Shown here: positions 51,353-59,781 of the stretch, one piece after another
Numbering within the stretch: the first letter of the stretch is position 1
How the letters are laid out: each line of letters starts with the position of its first letter
DNA from: Caulobacter soli
GTDB taxonomy: Bacteria > Pseudomonadota > Alphaproteobacteria > Caulobacterales > Caulobacteraceae
Reading direction: 5' to 3'
Length of the DNA: 64,000 bases
NCBI RefSeq assembly: GCF_011045195.1
Contig: NZ_CP049199.1
Span: forward strand, 620,001 to 684,000
The notes under the pieces: model-generated
Database searches by the model: none
What the model saw: the letters and a program-made list of their open reading frames with translations, nothing else
What the model was told of the DNA's origin: nothing
Program-made: the position numbers and the translations under genes

Positions 51353-52276
51353 TTAGGCCGCGGCCAGCGCCTGCCCGTCGTCATAGGCTTCCAGCGTCGA
51401 CCGTAGACGCGTCAGGTCCCGCTTGGGCGGCGCGCCGAACATGCGGGCGTATTCCCGGCTGAACTGGGATGGGCTTTCGTACCCGACCTCGAAGGCGGCC
51501 GCCTCGACGTTGAGCCCGCACGAAACCATCAGGCGGCGGGCCTCGAGCAGGCGCAACTGCTTCTGGTACTGCAACGGCGTCGACGCCGTCAGCGCCTTGA
51601 AGTGGCGATGAAAGGCCGAGGGGCTCATGTGGGCGATCGCCGCGAGATCCTCGATCCGGACCGTCTCCCGGAAGCGGCCTCTCAGGCTGTGCATCGCCTC
51701 GATGACGTGCTGCGAGGGGCTGGTCCGCAGCGCCAGCCTGGCGATCTCTCCGCCGTGCGGTCCGGTCAGCAGCCAGTAGCAGATCTCGCGGATGATCCCG
51801 GGGTGGAGCGCCGGGATGGCCTGCGGCGTGTCGAGCAACCGGACGAGGCGGAGCGCGCAATCGGCCAGCGGACCATCGAAGTTCGAGACGAAGACGCCCA
51901 GCCCCGCTTGGCCGCTCGGGATCGGCGGGGTCGGCAGGTCTTCGGCGACGCTGCGCATGATCGCGAAATCCAGTTCGAACATCAGGACCAGGCAGGGCTC
52001 GCCGGGACGGGCCTCGAAGACCTTGCCGATCGACGGAGTCTCCACGCCGATCACCAGCGCCTGGCCGGCGCGATATTCCAGCCGATTGCCGCCGAAGCTG
52101 CCCCACTTGGCGCCCTGGGCCACCAGGCAGACGGCCGGTCTCAGAAGGAGGTGGCTGGCGGGCTTGGGGTGGTCGGAGCGCATGATGGCCAGGCCGTCGA
52201 TCGGGGTCGAGAACAGGCTCTCTCCCCCTTGGCGTTCCGTGTAGCGCAGCAGCGCCTCGGCTAGCGGGCTCACCAT
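51353..52276 (-). CDS. AraC family transcriptional regulator (AraC_N type)
   Basis: 307 residues. N-terminal AraC_N cupin-like domain (SHLLLRPAVCLVAQGAKWGSFGGNRLEYRAGQALVIGVETPSIGKVFEARPGEPCLVLMFELD) and C-terminal double helix-turn-helix (IEDLAAIAHMSPSAFHRHFKALTASTPLQYQKQLRLLEARRLM ... AAFEVGYESPSQFSREYARMFG). Divergent from an SDR gene with 153 bases between, the usual arrangement for an AraC-type activator and its target. Probably an aldehyde- or alcohol-responsive regulator like YqhC; inference only. Confidence 0.93.
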   Translation of the reverse strand: MVSPLAEALLRYTERQGGESLFSTPIDGLAIMRSDHPKPASHLLLRPAVCLVAQGAKWGSFGGNRLEYRAGQALVIGVETPSIGKVFEARPGEPCLVLMFELDFAIMRSVAEDLPTPPIPSGQAGLGVFVSNFDGPLADCALRLVRLLDTPQAIPALHPGIIREICYWLLTGPHGGEIARLALRTSPSQHVIEAMHSLRGRFRETVRIEDLAAIAHMSPSAFHRHFKALTASTPLQYQKQLRLLEARRLMVSCGLNVEAAAFEVGYESPSQFSREYARMFGAPPKRDLTRLRSTLEAYDDGQALAAA

Positions 52277-52429
52277 GATCAGCCTCCGGCGTGAAGCTCC
52301 AAACTAGCTGAGGCGGCAGGAATAGGCAAGAAACCGGCCAGTCCCGGCATTCCGCCTGGCGGTGGCCGGCGCGATGATCTCCCCAGGCGTTCGAGGCCGC
52401 CCGCGCGGCGTCAAAAGGAAAGATCAGTC

Positions 52430-53188
52430 ATGTCAGACGGTAAGATCGCACTCGTCACCGGCGGTAGCCGGGGTATTGGCCGCGATGCGGTGCTGCGCTT
52501 GGCGGCGCGCGGCGTCAGCTCGATCATCACCTACAAGTCCAATCGGGCAGAAGCCGAGGCCGTCGTCGCCCTGGTCGAGCAGGCGGGCGCACGGGCGATC
52601 GCCCTGCGGCTCGACGTCGGCGAGGCGGCGTCGTTCGATGGCGTCGTCGAGCAGGTGCGCCAGGCCCTGGCCGATCTCGGCGCCTCGCGTTTCGATTATC
52701 TCGTCAACAACGCCGGCACCTCGTCCAGCGCCAGCCTGGAGACCATCACCGAGGCCGAGATGGACGCCCTCTACGCCGTGCACTTCAAGGGGCCGATGTT
52801 CCTGACCCAGAAGCTGCTGCCGCTGATCAACGATGGCGGGCGTATCGTGAACATCTCGTCCGGCCTGGCTCGCTTCGCCATGCCAGGCCGGATCGGCTAC
52901 GGCCCGATCAAGGCCGCGGTCGAATCCCTGACCCGCTACATGGCCGTCGAGCTGGCTCCGCGCCGGATCGCCGTGAACGTCGTCGCGCCGGGTCCGATCG
53001 CCACGGACTTCAGCGGCGGGATGGTTCGCGACAACCCGGAGGTCAACAAGGCGATCTCCGCGACCACGGCGCTGGGCCGCGCCGGCCTGCCCGAGGATGT
53101 CGGGCCGGTGATCGCGGGGCTGCTGTCCGACGACTTCGGCTGGGTCAACGCCCAGCGGATCGAAGTCGCCGGCGGCATTCACATCTGA
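52430..53188 (+). CDS. Short-chain dehydrogenase/reductase
   Basis: 252 residues, classical SDR. Cofactor site VTGGSRGIGRDAVLRLA, YLVNNAGTSSSA, catalytic Ser in IVNISSGLARFAM, and Tyr/Lys in YGPIK, with PGPIATDFSGG after it. The short N-terminus and ITYKSNRAEAE after the second strand favour NADPH. Divergent AraC gene suggests regulated expression. Ribosome binding site AAAGGAAAG. Convergent with aroG, 16 bases between stops. Confidence 0.92.
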   Translation: MSDGKIALVTGGSRGIGRDAVLRLAARGVSSIITYKSNRAEAEAVVALVEQAGARAIALRLDVGEAASFDGVVEQVRQALADLGASRFDYLVNNAGTSSSASLETITEAEMDALYAVHFKGPMFLTQKLLPLINDGGRIVNISSGLARFAMPGRIGYGPIKAAVESLTRYMAVELAPRRIAVNVVAPGPIATDFSGGMVRDNPEVNKAISATTALGRAGLPEDVGPVIAGLLSDDFGWVNAQRIEVAGGIHI

Positions 53189-53204
53189 GGCGGGCGGCGG
53201 GAGG

Positions 53205-54296
53205 CTAGCGCGCCGCCCGTCCCGCCCGCACCGCCGCGGCCAGTTCGTCCAGAACCCGCACCGACGTGTCCCAGTCGATGCAGGCGTCGGTGACGGACTG
53301 GCCGTAGGTCAGGGGCTGGCCGGGGACGATGTCCTGGCGGCCGGCCACGAGGTTGCTCTCGATCATCACGCCCATGACCGGCGAGGCGCCGGTGGCCACC
53401 TGGGCGGCGATGTCGGTGACGACGGCCGGCTGGTTCTCGTGGTTCTTGCCGCTGTTGGCGTGGCTGGCGTCGACCATGATGCGCGGCGGCAGGCCGGCCT
53501 TGGTCAGGGCGTCGGCTACCGCCGCGACGCTGGCGGCGTCGTAGTTGGGCGTCTTGCCGCCGCGCAGCACCACGTGGCAGTCGGCGTTGCCCGTCGTGGT
53601 GGCGATGGCGGCGCGGCCCTCCTTGGTCACGGCCAGGAAATGGTGCGGCTGGCTGGCGGCCAGCACCGCGTCGACCGCCACCTTGACGTCGCCGTTGGTG
53701 CCGTTCTTGAAGCCTACCGGGCAGGAGAGGCCGGACGCCATCTCGCGGTGGATCTGGCTTTCGGTGGTGCGGGCCCCGATCGCGCCCCAGGCCACCAGGT
53801 CGGCGATATATTGCGGCGTGGTGACGTCCAGGAATTCGCAGGCGGTCGGCAGGCCCTGGGCGCTGACGTCCAGCAGCACCCGGCGCGCCAGCCGCAGGCC
53901 CTCGTTGATCCGGAAGCCGCCGTCCAGGTCCGGGTCGTTGATCAGGCCCTTCCAGCCCACCGTGGTGCGGGGCTTCTCGAAATAGACCCGCATGATCACC
54001 TCCAGCTCGCCGGCGTGGCGTTCGCGCTCGACGGCCAGGCGGCGGGCGTATTCCAGGGCGGCCTTGGGATCGTGGATCGAGCAGGGGCCGATCACCACCA
54101 CCAGGCGGTCGTCACGGCCGTTCAGGATCTCATGCACGGCGCGGCGCGAATTGCCGACGATCTCGGCGATCGACGAGGTGGCCGGCGCCTCGCCGATAAC
54201 CTGGGCGGGCGGGCTGAGGGTCTGGAGTTTCTGGATCCGCAGGTCGTCGGTGGGGACGGGCAGCGAGACGAGGTGGGCGGTGGTCGAGGAAGGCAT
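53205..54296 (-). CDS. aroG: 3-deoxy-7-phosphoheptulonate synthase, class I (AroG)
   Basis: 363 residues from ATG 54296, with GGAG 8 bases upstream. Condenses phosphoenolpyruvate and erythrose 4-phosphate to DAHP, the first committed step to Phe, Tyr and Trp. Signatures: VVVIGPCSIHDP, MRVYFEKPRTTVGWKGLINDPDLDGGF, GARTTESQIHREMASGLSCPVGFKNGTNG and MVDASHANSGKNHENQP; metal and substrate residues are present. An in-frame ATG at 54350 would add 18 residues but directly follows a terminator T run. The leader at 54297-54492 looks like a ribosome-mediated attenuator sensing aromatic amino acids. aroK and aroB lie about 4 kb away. Confidence 0.96.
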   Translation of the reverse strand: MPSSTTAHLVSLPVPTDDLRIQKLQTLSPPAQVIGEAPATSSIAEIVGNSRRAVHEILNGRDDRLVVVIGPCSIHDPKAALEYARRLAVERERHAGELEVIMRVYFEKPRTTVGWKGLINDPDLDGGFRINEGLRLARRVLLDVSAQGLPTACEFLDVTTPQYIADLVAWGAIGARTTESQIHREMASGLSCPVGFKNGTNGDVKVAVDAVLAASQPHHFLAVTKEGRAAIATTTGNADCHVVLRGGKTPNYDAASVAAVADALTKAGLPPRIMVDASHANSGKNHENQPAVVTDIAAQVATGASPVMGVMIESNLVAGRQDIVPGQPLTYGQSVTDACIDWDTSVRVLDELAAAVRAGRAAR

Positions 54297-54306
54297 GGCG
54301 TGCTCC

Positions 54307-54338
54307 GGGAAATCTTGCGAGGGGGAAATCTTGCGAGG
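54307..54338. repeat. Perfect 16-base tandem duplication in the aroG 5' region
   Basis: GGGAAATCTTGCGAGG occurs twice in direct succession (plus-strand reading) between the attenuator hairpin and the aroG ribosome binding site. One copy would be enough for normal spacing; looks like a recent slippage event. Confidence 0.85.
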
Positions 54339-54351
54339 TCCGGCGGCCATG

Positions 54352-54381
54352 AAAAAAGCCGCCCGGGGAACCCCTGGCGGC
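54352..54381 (-). terminator. Attenuator terminator of aroG (3:4 hairpin)
   Basis: On the minus strand GCCGCC-A-GGGG-TT-CCCC-G-GGCGGC, then TTTTTT: ten pairs with one internal mismatch, followed by a run of six T. It lies 56 bases before the aroG start and 28 bases after the leader peptide stop, where readthrough would be required for aroG expression. Confidence 0.88.
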
Positions 54382-54481
54382 TGGTGAAAGGCGTTTGTGG
54401 CTCTGATTTCAGGCCAAACGATCCCCTCCCGGCGCCAGAGGCGTCGGATAGCTAAAATACCAAAACAGCTGTTGGCTGGCG
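54371..54481 (-). promoter_or_regulatory. Leader RNA with mutually exclusive 1:2, 2:3 pairings (antiterminator)
   Basis: Segment 1 CGCCAG (54476-54481), segment 2 CCTCTGGCG (54433-54441) and segment 3 CGCCAGGGG (54371-54379, the 5' arm of the terminator). Segments 1 and 3 share CGCCAG, and both are complementary to CTGGCG in segment 2. 2:3 gives nine pairs including one G-U and would break the terminator. Segment 1 overlaps leader codons 4-6, so a ribosome stalled on the aromatic codons would cover it and leave 2 free to pair with 3. A further hairpin CGTTTG / CAAACG (54392-54420) spans the leader stop. Confidence 0.75.
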
Positions 54482-54492
54482 GCGAGGATCAT
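54409..54492 (-). CDS. aroG leader peptide rich in aromatic residues (27 residues)
   Basis: ATG at 54492-54490, stop TGA at 54411-54409. The peptide begins MILAASQQLFWYFSYPTP and holds Phe-Trp-Tyr-Phe-Ser-Tyr at residues 10-15, i.e. all three end products of the pathway that aroG feeds. The predicted transcript starts at or within a base or two of the ATG, so translation would be leaderless. Slow translation of these codons when aromatic aminoacyl-tRNA is scarce would favour the antiterminator. Not reported as a family I can name; the assignment rests on position, composition and the paired RNA segments. Confidence 0.82.
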   Translation of the reverse strand: MILAASQQLFWYFSYPTPLAPGGDRLA

Positions 54493-54499
54493 GGCCGCG

Positions 54500-54528
54500 A
54501 CCCTAGAGCCAAGTTGACCGTCTGTCAC
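54500..54528 (-). promoter_or_regulatory. Candidate promoter of the aroG leader
   Basis: Minus-strand GTGACA (54528-54523), 17-base spacer, TAGGGT (54505-54500). The -10 ends 7 bases before the leader peptide ATG at 54492, which predicts a start of transcription on or near the A of that ATG. Confidence 0.6.
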
Positions 54529-54643
54529 GCGTCTTGGCGTCGCGCCCTGGACGGCATCGGCCCGGCGTCAATTCTTCCGATGACTGGCGATGTAGAAAAA
54601 CCGTCATCGAACCTGAATAGACGCGTCACCTGAAAACAAACCG

Positions 54644-54676
54644 GCGCCGCGGACGACCAGTCCCCGCGGCGCTTTT
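54644..54676 (+). terminator. Terminator-like hairpin in the 5' region of the second TonB receptor
   Basis: GCGCCGCGG / CCGCGGCGC, nine perfect pairs, then TTTT, ending 19 bases before the TonB receptor ATG. Nothing on the plus strand upstream needs termination (aroG is divergent), so it is either an attenuator of the receptor gene or the end of a small RNA starting around 54500-54600. Confidence 0.6.
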
Positions 54677-54695
54677 GATATCGGGGGATATCCGA

Positions 54696-57038
54696 ATGCT
54701 GCTGAAGTCCGCCAGCGTGGTGGCCATCGCCGCCTGCCTCATGTTCGCCACTCAGGTTCAAGCGGCCGACGCGCCGGCCGCCCCGGCGGACAGCAGCGAA
54801 GTCGACGCGCTCGTCGTCGTCGGCAGCGGCCAGACCCGCTCGGTCTCGACCCTGCTGCCGTCGAACCTCGAAACGCTGCCGCCCGGGACCAGCATCCAGA
54901 AGTCGCTAAACTTCCTGCCGGGCGTGAGCGCCCAATCGATCGACGCCCTGGGCGTCAACGAGCAGTCGCTGTCGCTGCAGGTGCGCGGCTTCAACACCAC
55001 CCACCTGGGCTACACGCTGGACGGCGTGCCGCTCGGCGACGGCGCCTATAACAACTACAACGGCCTGACCATCAGCCGCGCGCTGATCTCCGAGAACCTG
55101 GGCCGCGCCGATCTGGCGACCGGCATCGCGGGCCTGGGCATCGCCTCGACCAGCAACCTGGGCGGCGCTCTGCTCTACACCTCCAGCGATCCGCACAAGG
55201 ACTTCGGGGTCTCGGTCAACGGCACGGTCGGCAGCGAAGACGCCGCGCGCACCTTCCTGCGTATCGACAGCGGCGAGCACGGCGGTCTTTCGGCCTACCT
55301 CTCGGGGCAGTACAGCCAGCAGGACCTGTTCGTGAACCAGGGCGCCTGGAACAAGTCCACCGGCAAGCAGATCAACGGCAAGCTGGTCTATCGGATCGGC
55401 GACGTCGGCAAGATCACGGCCTTCGCCGACGTGTCGCGCACCAACCAGGCCGACGACGCCTATCTGTCCAAGGACATGCAGTCGCGTCTCGGCTGGGATT
55501 GGGGCGGCTATGCGCCCAACTGGCAGTCCTATCTGGGCGTCGCCTACTGCTCGGTGACCGCCCCGACCGCGCCGACCAAGTGCGTCCCCGCGCCGTCGCC
55601 GCAGAAGAACGCCGACGTGACCTTCACCAACGGCCAGATCCTGCGTAACGACGAGCTGTACTATCTGGCCGGCGACTTCAACGTCACCCCGTCGGTCCTC
55701 GCCCATGTCCAAGTCTACAACCACACCGACAAGGGCGCTGGTAACAACTGGATCGCCGGCTGGTCCACCCAGGGCACGACGTCCACGGCCGACGACGTCC
55801 CGGTGCAGATCCGCGACACGCGCTACACCATCGACCGCACCGGCGTGGTCGCCAGCCTGGGCTGGACCGTCGGCGTCAACCACATCCAGGGCGGCGTCTG
55901 GCTGGAAGACAACACCAGCAGCGCCGCGCGCTACATCTGGACCAACGTCACCGGACCCTTCAGCCTGGCGCGATACCTGGACGGCACGCCGAACACCGCC
56001 CAGTGGGTGCAGAAGACCGACTGGACCACGCAGCAGTTCTACCTCCAGGACACGGTGTCTCTGCTGAACGACGCGCTGAGCATCGATTTCGGCTTCAAGA
56101 GCACCAACGCCAAGTCGGACGCCCAGGCCATCCCCGGCATCGCCAAGGCCGCCCCGCCGGCGTCCACCCAGTTCGCGTCCGGCGTGTTGAAGGCCAAGGA
56201 CAACTTCCTGCCGGAGGCCGGCGTGCGCTGGCGGATCGCCCCCGGGCACGAGGTGTTCGCCAGCTACGCCGAGAACATGGCGATGTTCCAGGGCGGCTTC
56301 AAACTGGGTCCGCAATCGGTGTCGCAATCGGTCTGGGACGCCCAGGGCAAGTACCTGAAGCCCGAGACGTCGAAGAGCTTCGACGCCGGCTACCGCTTCG
56401 TGAGCGGTCCGCTGCAGGTCTCGCTCGCCGCCTATGACGTGAAGTTCCAGAACCGCCTGCTGCAGTACAATCCCTGCCCGACCAACCAGCAGCAGAACCC
56501 CGGCTGCGGCAACTCCTTCCACAACGCCGGCGGCGTCACCAGCAAGGGCGCCGAGATCGGCGTGCTGTGGAAGCCGCTGGAGTGGCTGAGCTGGTACAAC
56601 TCGGCCTCGTACAACAAGTCGACCTACGACGAGAACCTGAACTGGTGCACGACCACCTGCGTGATCAAGGCCACGGCCGGCAAGCAGCAGGTGGACACGC
56701 CCAAGGAGATGGCGTCGAGCGTGGTGAGCCTGAACCGGGGCGGCTTCTCGGCCTCGCTGCAGGGCAAGTACACCGGCCGTCGCTACTATACCTACACCAA
56801 CGATCAGAGCTTCGGCGCCGTCACCACCTTCGATCTGGGCGTCGGCTACAAGTTCGACGCCGTCAGCTTCATGAAGGGCGCGAAGGTCGGGCTGAACGTC
56901 ACCAACCTGACCAACAAGCGCTACGCCTCGAACTTCGACAGCAGCGTGTTCGCGCCGGATGACGCGACCGGCAGCCTGCTGGTCTTCCACGCCTCGGCGC
57001 CGCGCCAGGTCTTCGCCACGGTCGGCTTCGACTTCTAA
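54696..57038 (+). CDS. TonB-dependent receptor (2)
   Basis: 780 residues from ATG 54696 (MLLKSASVVAIAACLMF), with GGGGAT upstream. Signal peptide to QVQAAD, TonB box-like EVDALVVVGSGQ, plug (LQVRGFNTTHLGYTLDGVPLGDGAYNNYNGLTISRALISENLGRADLATGIAGLGIASTSNLGG), then the barrel, ending RQVFATVGFDF. The shorter size and the plug are of the FecA/ferri-siderophore-like or phytate/phosphate type. The next gene encodes a phytase-like esterase, which supports uptake of an organophosphate or a related ligand; unproven. Confidence 0.95.
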   Translation: MLLKSASVVAIAACLMFATQVQAADAPAAPADSSEVDALVVVGSGQTRSVSTLLPSNLETLPPGTSIQKSLNFLPGVSAQSIDALGVNEQSLSLQVRGFNTTHLGYTLDGVPLGDGAYNNYNGLTISRALISENLGRADLATGIAGLGIASTSNLGGALLYTSSDPHKDFGVSVNGTVGSEDAARTFLRIDSGEHGGLSAYLSGQYSQQDLFVNQGAWNKSTGKQINGKLVYRIGDVGKITAFADVSRTNQADDAYLSKDMQSRLGWDWGGYAPNWQSYLGVAYCSVTAPTAPTKCVPAPSPQKNADVTFTNGQILRNDELYYLAGDFNVTPSVLAHVQVYNHTDKGAGNNWIAGWSTQGTTSTADDVPVQIRDTRYTIDRTGVVASLGWTVGVNHIQGGVWLEDNTSSAARYIWTNVTGPFSLARYLDGTPNTAQWVQKTDWTTQQFYLQDTVSLLNDALSIDFGFKSTNAKSDAQAIPGIAKAAPPASTQFASGVLKAKDNFLPEAGVRWRIAPGHEVFASYAENMAMFQGGFKLGPQSVSQSVWDAQGKYLKPETSKSFDAGYRFVSGPLQVSLAAYDVKFQNRLLQYNPCPTNQQQNPGCGNSFHNAGGVTSKGAEIGVLWKPLEWLSWYNSASYNKSTYDENLNWCTTTCVIKATAGKQQVDTPKEMASSVVSLNRGGFSASLQGKYTGRRYYTYTNDQSFGAVTTFDLGVGYKFDAVSFMKGAKVGLNVTNLTNKRYASNFDSSVFAPDDATGSLLVFHASAPRQVFATVGFDF

Positions 57039-57058
57039 GCGGACGCTCCCACGTTCGT

Positions 57059-57095
57059 GGATGGCGGGAGGGAACCTTGGTCCCTCCCGCCATCC
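57059..57095 (+). terminator. Long hairpin between TonB receptor and esterase genes
   Basis: GGATGGCGGGAGGGA / TCCCTCCCGCCATCC, a 15-base perfect stem with a short loop, no T run after it. It may stabilise the upstream mRNA end or cause partial termination, reducing expression of the esterase. Confidence 0.7.
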
Positions 57096-57122
57096 GCCGT
57101 GATTTTACGGGTAGGACACTCC

Positions 57123-58661
57123 ATGCCGCGCCGTCTCGCGATCCTGCTCGCCACCGCCTTGGTCAGCCTGACCGCCGGCGCGGCGCACGCCCAATCCCAG
57201 ACCTACAAGTCCCAGACCTATACGACCAAGCACTGGACCAACGCGGCGGGCGACGAGACGGCGACCCTGGACGGCCAGGTCTTCGTCAATCACGGCCTGG
57301 TCGGCGTCGGCCGGCTGCCGGCCGCCACGCGCGATTTCCGGGATGAAACCCTGGGGTCGTTCTCGAGCATGGCGCTCGACGCCAAGTCCTGGCGACGCCT
57401 GAAGGACGGGTCCTATACGGGCGTCTTCTGGACCCTGCCCGACCGGGGCCCCAACAATATCGGCGGCCTGGACACCACCGACTACGCCAACCGCATCCAC
57501 ACCCATCGGTTCACGTTCAAGCCCGCCGACTCCAAGGGCGGCGGCAAGCTGACCGTCACCCCCACCGGCGGCTTCCTGCTGCTGGACCAGACCGGCAAGC
57601 CGTTCACCGGCAAGGATCCGGGACCGGGAACCCTGACCCGCGACGGGATCACCTATCCGTCGCCGGCCTCGGGCGAGGGCGCGGGCCGCATCAGCCTGGA
57701 CTCGGAGGGCCTGGCCCGCCTGCCCGACGGCGGCTTCTATGTCTCCGACGAGTACGCCGCCGGCGTCTATCTGTTCGACCGCACTGGCCGGCAGGTCGGG
57801 GCGATCGCGGCCCCGCCGGCCCTGGCGCCGATGGCGGACGGCAAGCTGAACTTCTCGGCCGCCAAGCCGCCGGCCACCGGCCGCCGCAACAACCAGGGCC
57901 TGGAGGCCGCCGCCGTCACGCCCGACGGGACGCGGCTGATCACCATCCTGCAGAGCGCGACCGTGCAGGACACCGCCGGCGCCGACGCGGCCACCCGCAA
58001 CAACACCCGCATCCTGGTCTACGACATCACCAAGACCCGGACGCCCAAGGCGCCGATCGGCCACTACGTGCTGCAACTGCCCACCGTGCGCCAGAAGGCC
58101 GACGGACAACCGGCCGACGTGACCGCCGCCCAGTCCGAGATGGTGGCGCTGAACGATCACCAGTTCCTGGTGTTGTCGCGCGACGGCAACGGCCGAGGCA
58201 CGGGCAAGCCCTATGACGGGGTGTTCAAGAGCATCTTGCTGGTCGATACGCGCGGGGCGACCAACCTGGCCGGAACGCCCTACGAGCAGACCGCCAAGCC
58301 GGTCGCCAAGGCCGGCGCGCTGGTCGACGGCATCGCGCCGGTCAAGCAGGTCGAGCTGGTCAACTTCCTCAACCCCGTCCAGCTGGCCAGGTTCGGCATG
58401 AACCTGTCGACCACGCCGTCGACGCCCTACACTCTGTCGGAGAAGCTGGAGGCCCTGGCCCTGGCGCCCGCCCTGGATCCGAAGGCGCCCAACGACGTCT
58501 TCCTGTTCGTGGGCAACGACAACGATTTCGAGACCGCCAAGGGCCGGGTCAACGGCCAGGATTTCGACGCCAGCCTGACCAATGCCGACGGCTCCGGCGT
58601 GGGCGACAACGACAATGTCATCCTGGTCTATCGGCTGACGCTGCCGACGCGGCCTCGCTGA
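57123..58661 (+). CDS. Secreted esterase-like protein of the phytase family (PF13449 type)
   Basis: 512 residues from ATG 57123 (MPRRLAILLATALVSLTAGAAHAQ). Signal peptide, then a beta-propeller-like domain. GSFSSMALDAKSWRRLKDGSYTGVFWTLPDRGPNN, GRISLDSEGLARLPDGGFYVSDEYAAGVYLFDRTGRQV, NNQGLEAAAVTPDGTRLITILQSA and LFVGNDNDFETAKG fit the calcium-binding esterase-like-activity-of-phytase family. Exported to the periplasm or outside. It follows the TonB receptor by 84 bases and is likely co-transcribed. Substrate could be an organophosphate or a phosphodiester. Confidence 0.88.
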   Translation: MPRRLAILLATALVSLTAGAAHAQSQTYKSQTYTTKHWTNAAGDETATLDGQVFVNHGLVGVGRLPAATRDFRDETLGSFSSMALDAKSWRRLKDGSYTGVFWTLPDRGPNNIGGLDTTDYANRIHTHRFTFKPADSKGGGKLTVTPTGGFLLLDQTGKPFTGKDPGPGTLTRDGITYPSPASGEGAGRISLDSEGLARLPDGGFYVSDEYAAGVYLFDRTGRQVGAIAAPPALAPMADGKLNFSAAKPPATGRRNNQGLEAAAVTPDGTRLITILQSATVQDTAGADAATRNNTRILVYDITKTRTPKAPIGHYVLQLPTVRQKADGQPADVTAAQSEMVALNDHQFLVLSRDGNGRGTGKPYDGVFKSILLVDTRGATNLAGTPYEQTAKPVAKAGALVDGIAPVKQVELVNFLNPVQLARFGMNLSTTPSTPYTLSEKLEALALAPALDPKAPNDVFLFVGNDNDFETAKGRVNGQDFDASLTNADGSGVGDNDNVILVYRLTLPTRPR

Positions 58662-58671
58662 GACGGCCCGC

Positions 58672-59781
58672 CTAGACCGCGCCTTCCTCGATCAGGAAGT
58701 CCCGCAGCGCCGCGCGGTCCACGTCCTTGGCCACGAAGGCGTCGCCGATCCCGCGCACCAGGATGAAGGTCAAAAGGCCGCCCTCGGCCTTCTTGTCCTG
58801 GGCGCTGTGGGCGATCAGGGCGTCGGCGCTGAACGGCTCGGAGCGGATGTCCGACAGCTGGGTCGGCAGGCCGGCGGCCTTGATGGCGGCCTCGGCGCGG
58901 ACGGCGTCCTGGGCCGAGCACAGGCCCTGGCGGACCGAGAAGCGGAAGGCCTGCGCCATGCCCAAGCCCACGGCCTCGCCGTGCTTGAGCGCGTCGCCGA
59001 AGCCCATCTCGCCCTCGACCGCGTGACCGAAGGTGTGGCCGAGATTCAGCAGGGCGCGGCGGCCGGCCTCCTTCTCGTCCTCGGCGACGATCTCGGCCTT
59101 CATCTCGACCGAGCGGCCGACCGCACGGACCAGGGCGGCGGTGTCGCGCTCCAGCACGGCCTGGACGTGGGTCTCCAGCCACTCGAAGAAGGCGAAGTCG
59201 CCCAGCAGGCCGTACTTGATGATCTCGGCGTAGCCACAGGCCAGCTCGCGGGCGGGCAGGGTGGCCAGGATGTCCAGGTCCGCCAGCACCAGGCGCGGCT
59301 GGTGGAAGGCGCCGATCAGATTCTTGCCGCGCGGGGTGTCGATGGCGGTCTTTCCGCCGACGGACGAATCGACCTGGGCCAGCAGGGTGGTGGGGATCTG
59401 GATGAAGTCGATACCGCGCTTGTAGATCGCCGCGGCGAAGCCGGTCAGGTCGCCGACCACCCCGCCGCCGAACGCGATGACCATGTCGCCGCGCTCCAGG
59501 TTCAGGGCCAGCAGGCGGTCCGACAGGTCGGCCAGGCCTTCGAAGCTCTTGGTCTCCTCGCCGGGCGGCACCAGGATCACCTCGGTCGCGATCCCCGCGT
59601 GCTCCAGGGCGTTGGCCAGCCGCTCGCCATGGTGCTCGCCGACGATGGTGTCGGTGACGACCGCCACCCGCTTGCGCTTGAGCAGCGGCGCGATGAACTC
59701 GCCCGCGCGGTCGATCAGGCCCGTGCCGACGACCACGTCATAGGCGCGCGCGCCCAGGCCCACGGGGATGGTGGTGATCAC
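58672..59781 (-). CDS. aroB: 3-dehydroquinate synthase AroB
   Basis: 369 residues, GTG start sharing a 4-base overlap with the aroK stop. Converts DAHP to 3-dehydroquinate, the second shikimate-pathway step, using NAD and a divalent metal. [61 protein letters not shown] is the classic signature. Metal ligands fall in [12 protein letters not shown] (Glu), [13 protein letters not shown] (His) and [11 protein letters not shown] (His). Downstream gene of the aroK-aroB operon. Confidence 0.97.
   Translation of the reverse strand: MITTIPVGLGARAYDVVVGTGLIDRAGEFIAPLLKRKRVAVVTDTIVGEHHGERLANALEHAGIATEVILVPPGEETKSFEGLADLSDRLLALNLERGDMVIAFGGGVVGDLTGFAAAIYKRGIDFIQIPTTLLAQVDSSVGGKTAIDTPRGKNLIGAFHQPRLVLADLDILATLPARELACGYAEIIKYGLLGDFAFFEWLETHVQAVLERDTAALVRAVGRSVEMKAEIVAEDEKEAGRRALLNLGHTFGHAVEGEMGFGDALKHGEAVGLGMAQAFRFSVRQGLCSAQDAVRAEAAIKAAGLPTQLSDIRSEPFSADALIAHSAQDKKAEGGLLTFILVRGIGDAFVAKDVDRAALRDFLIEEGAV

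Noticed and set aside
54906..56990. 694-codon open frame on the minus strand
   Set aside because: Antisense to the second TonB receptor gene, composition typical of GC-driven shadow frames.
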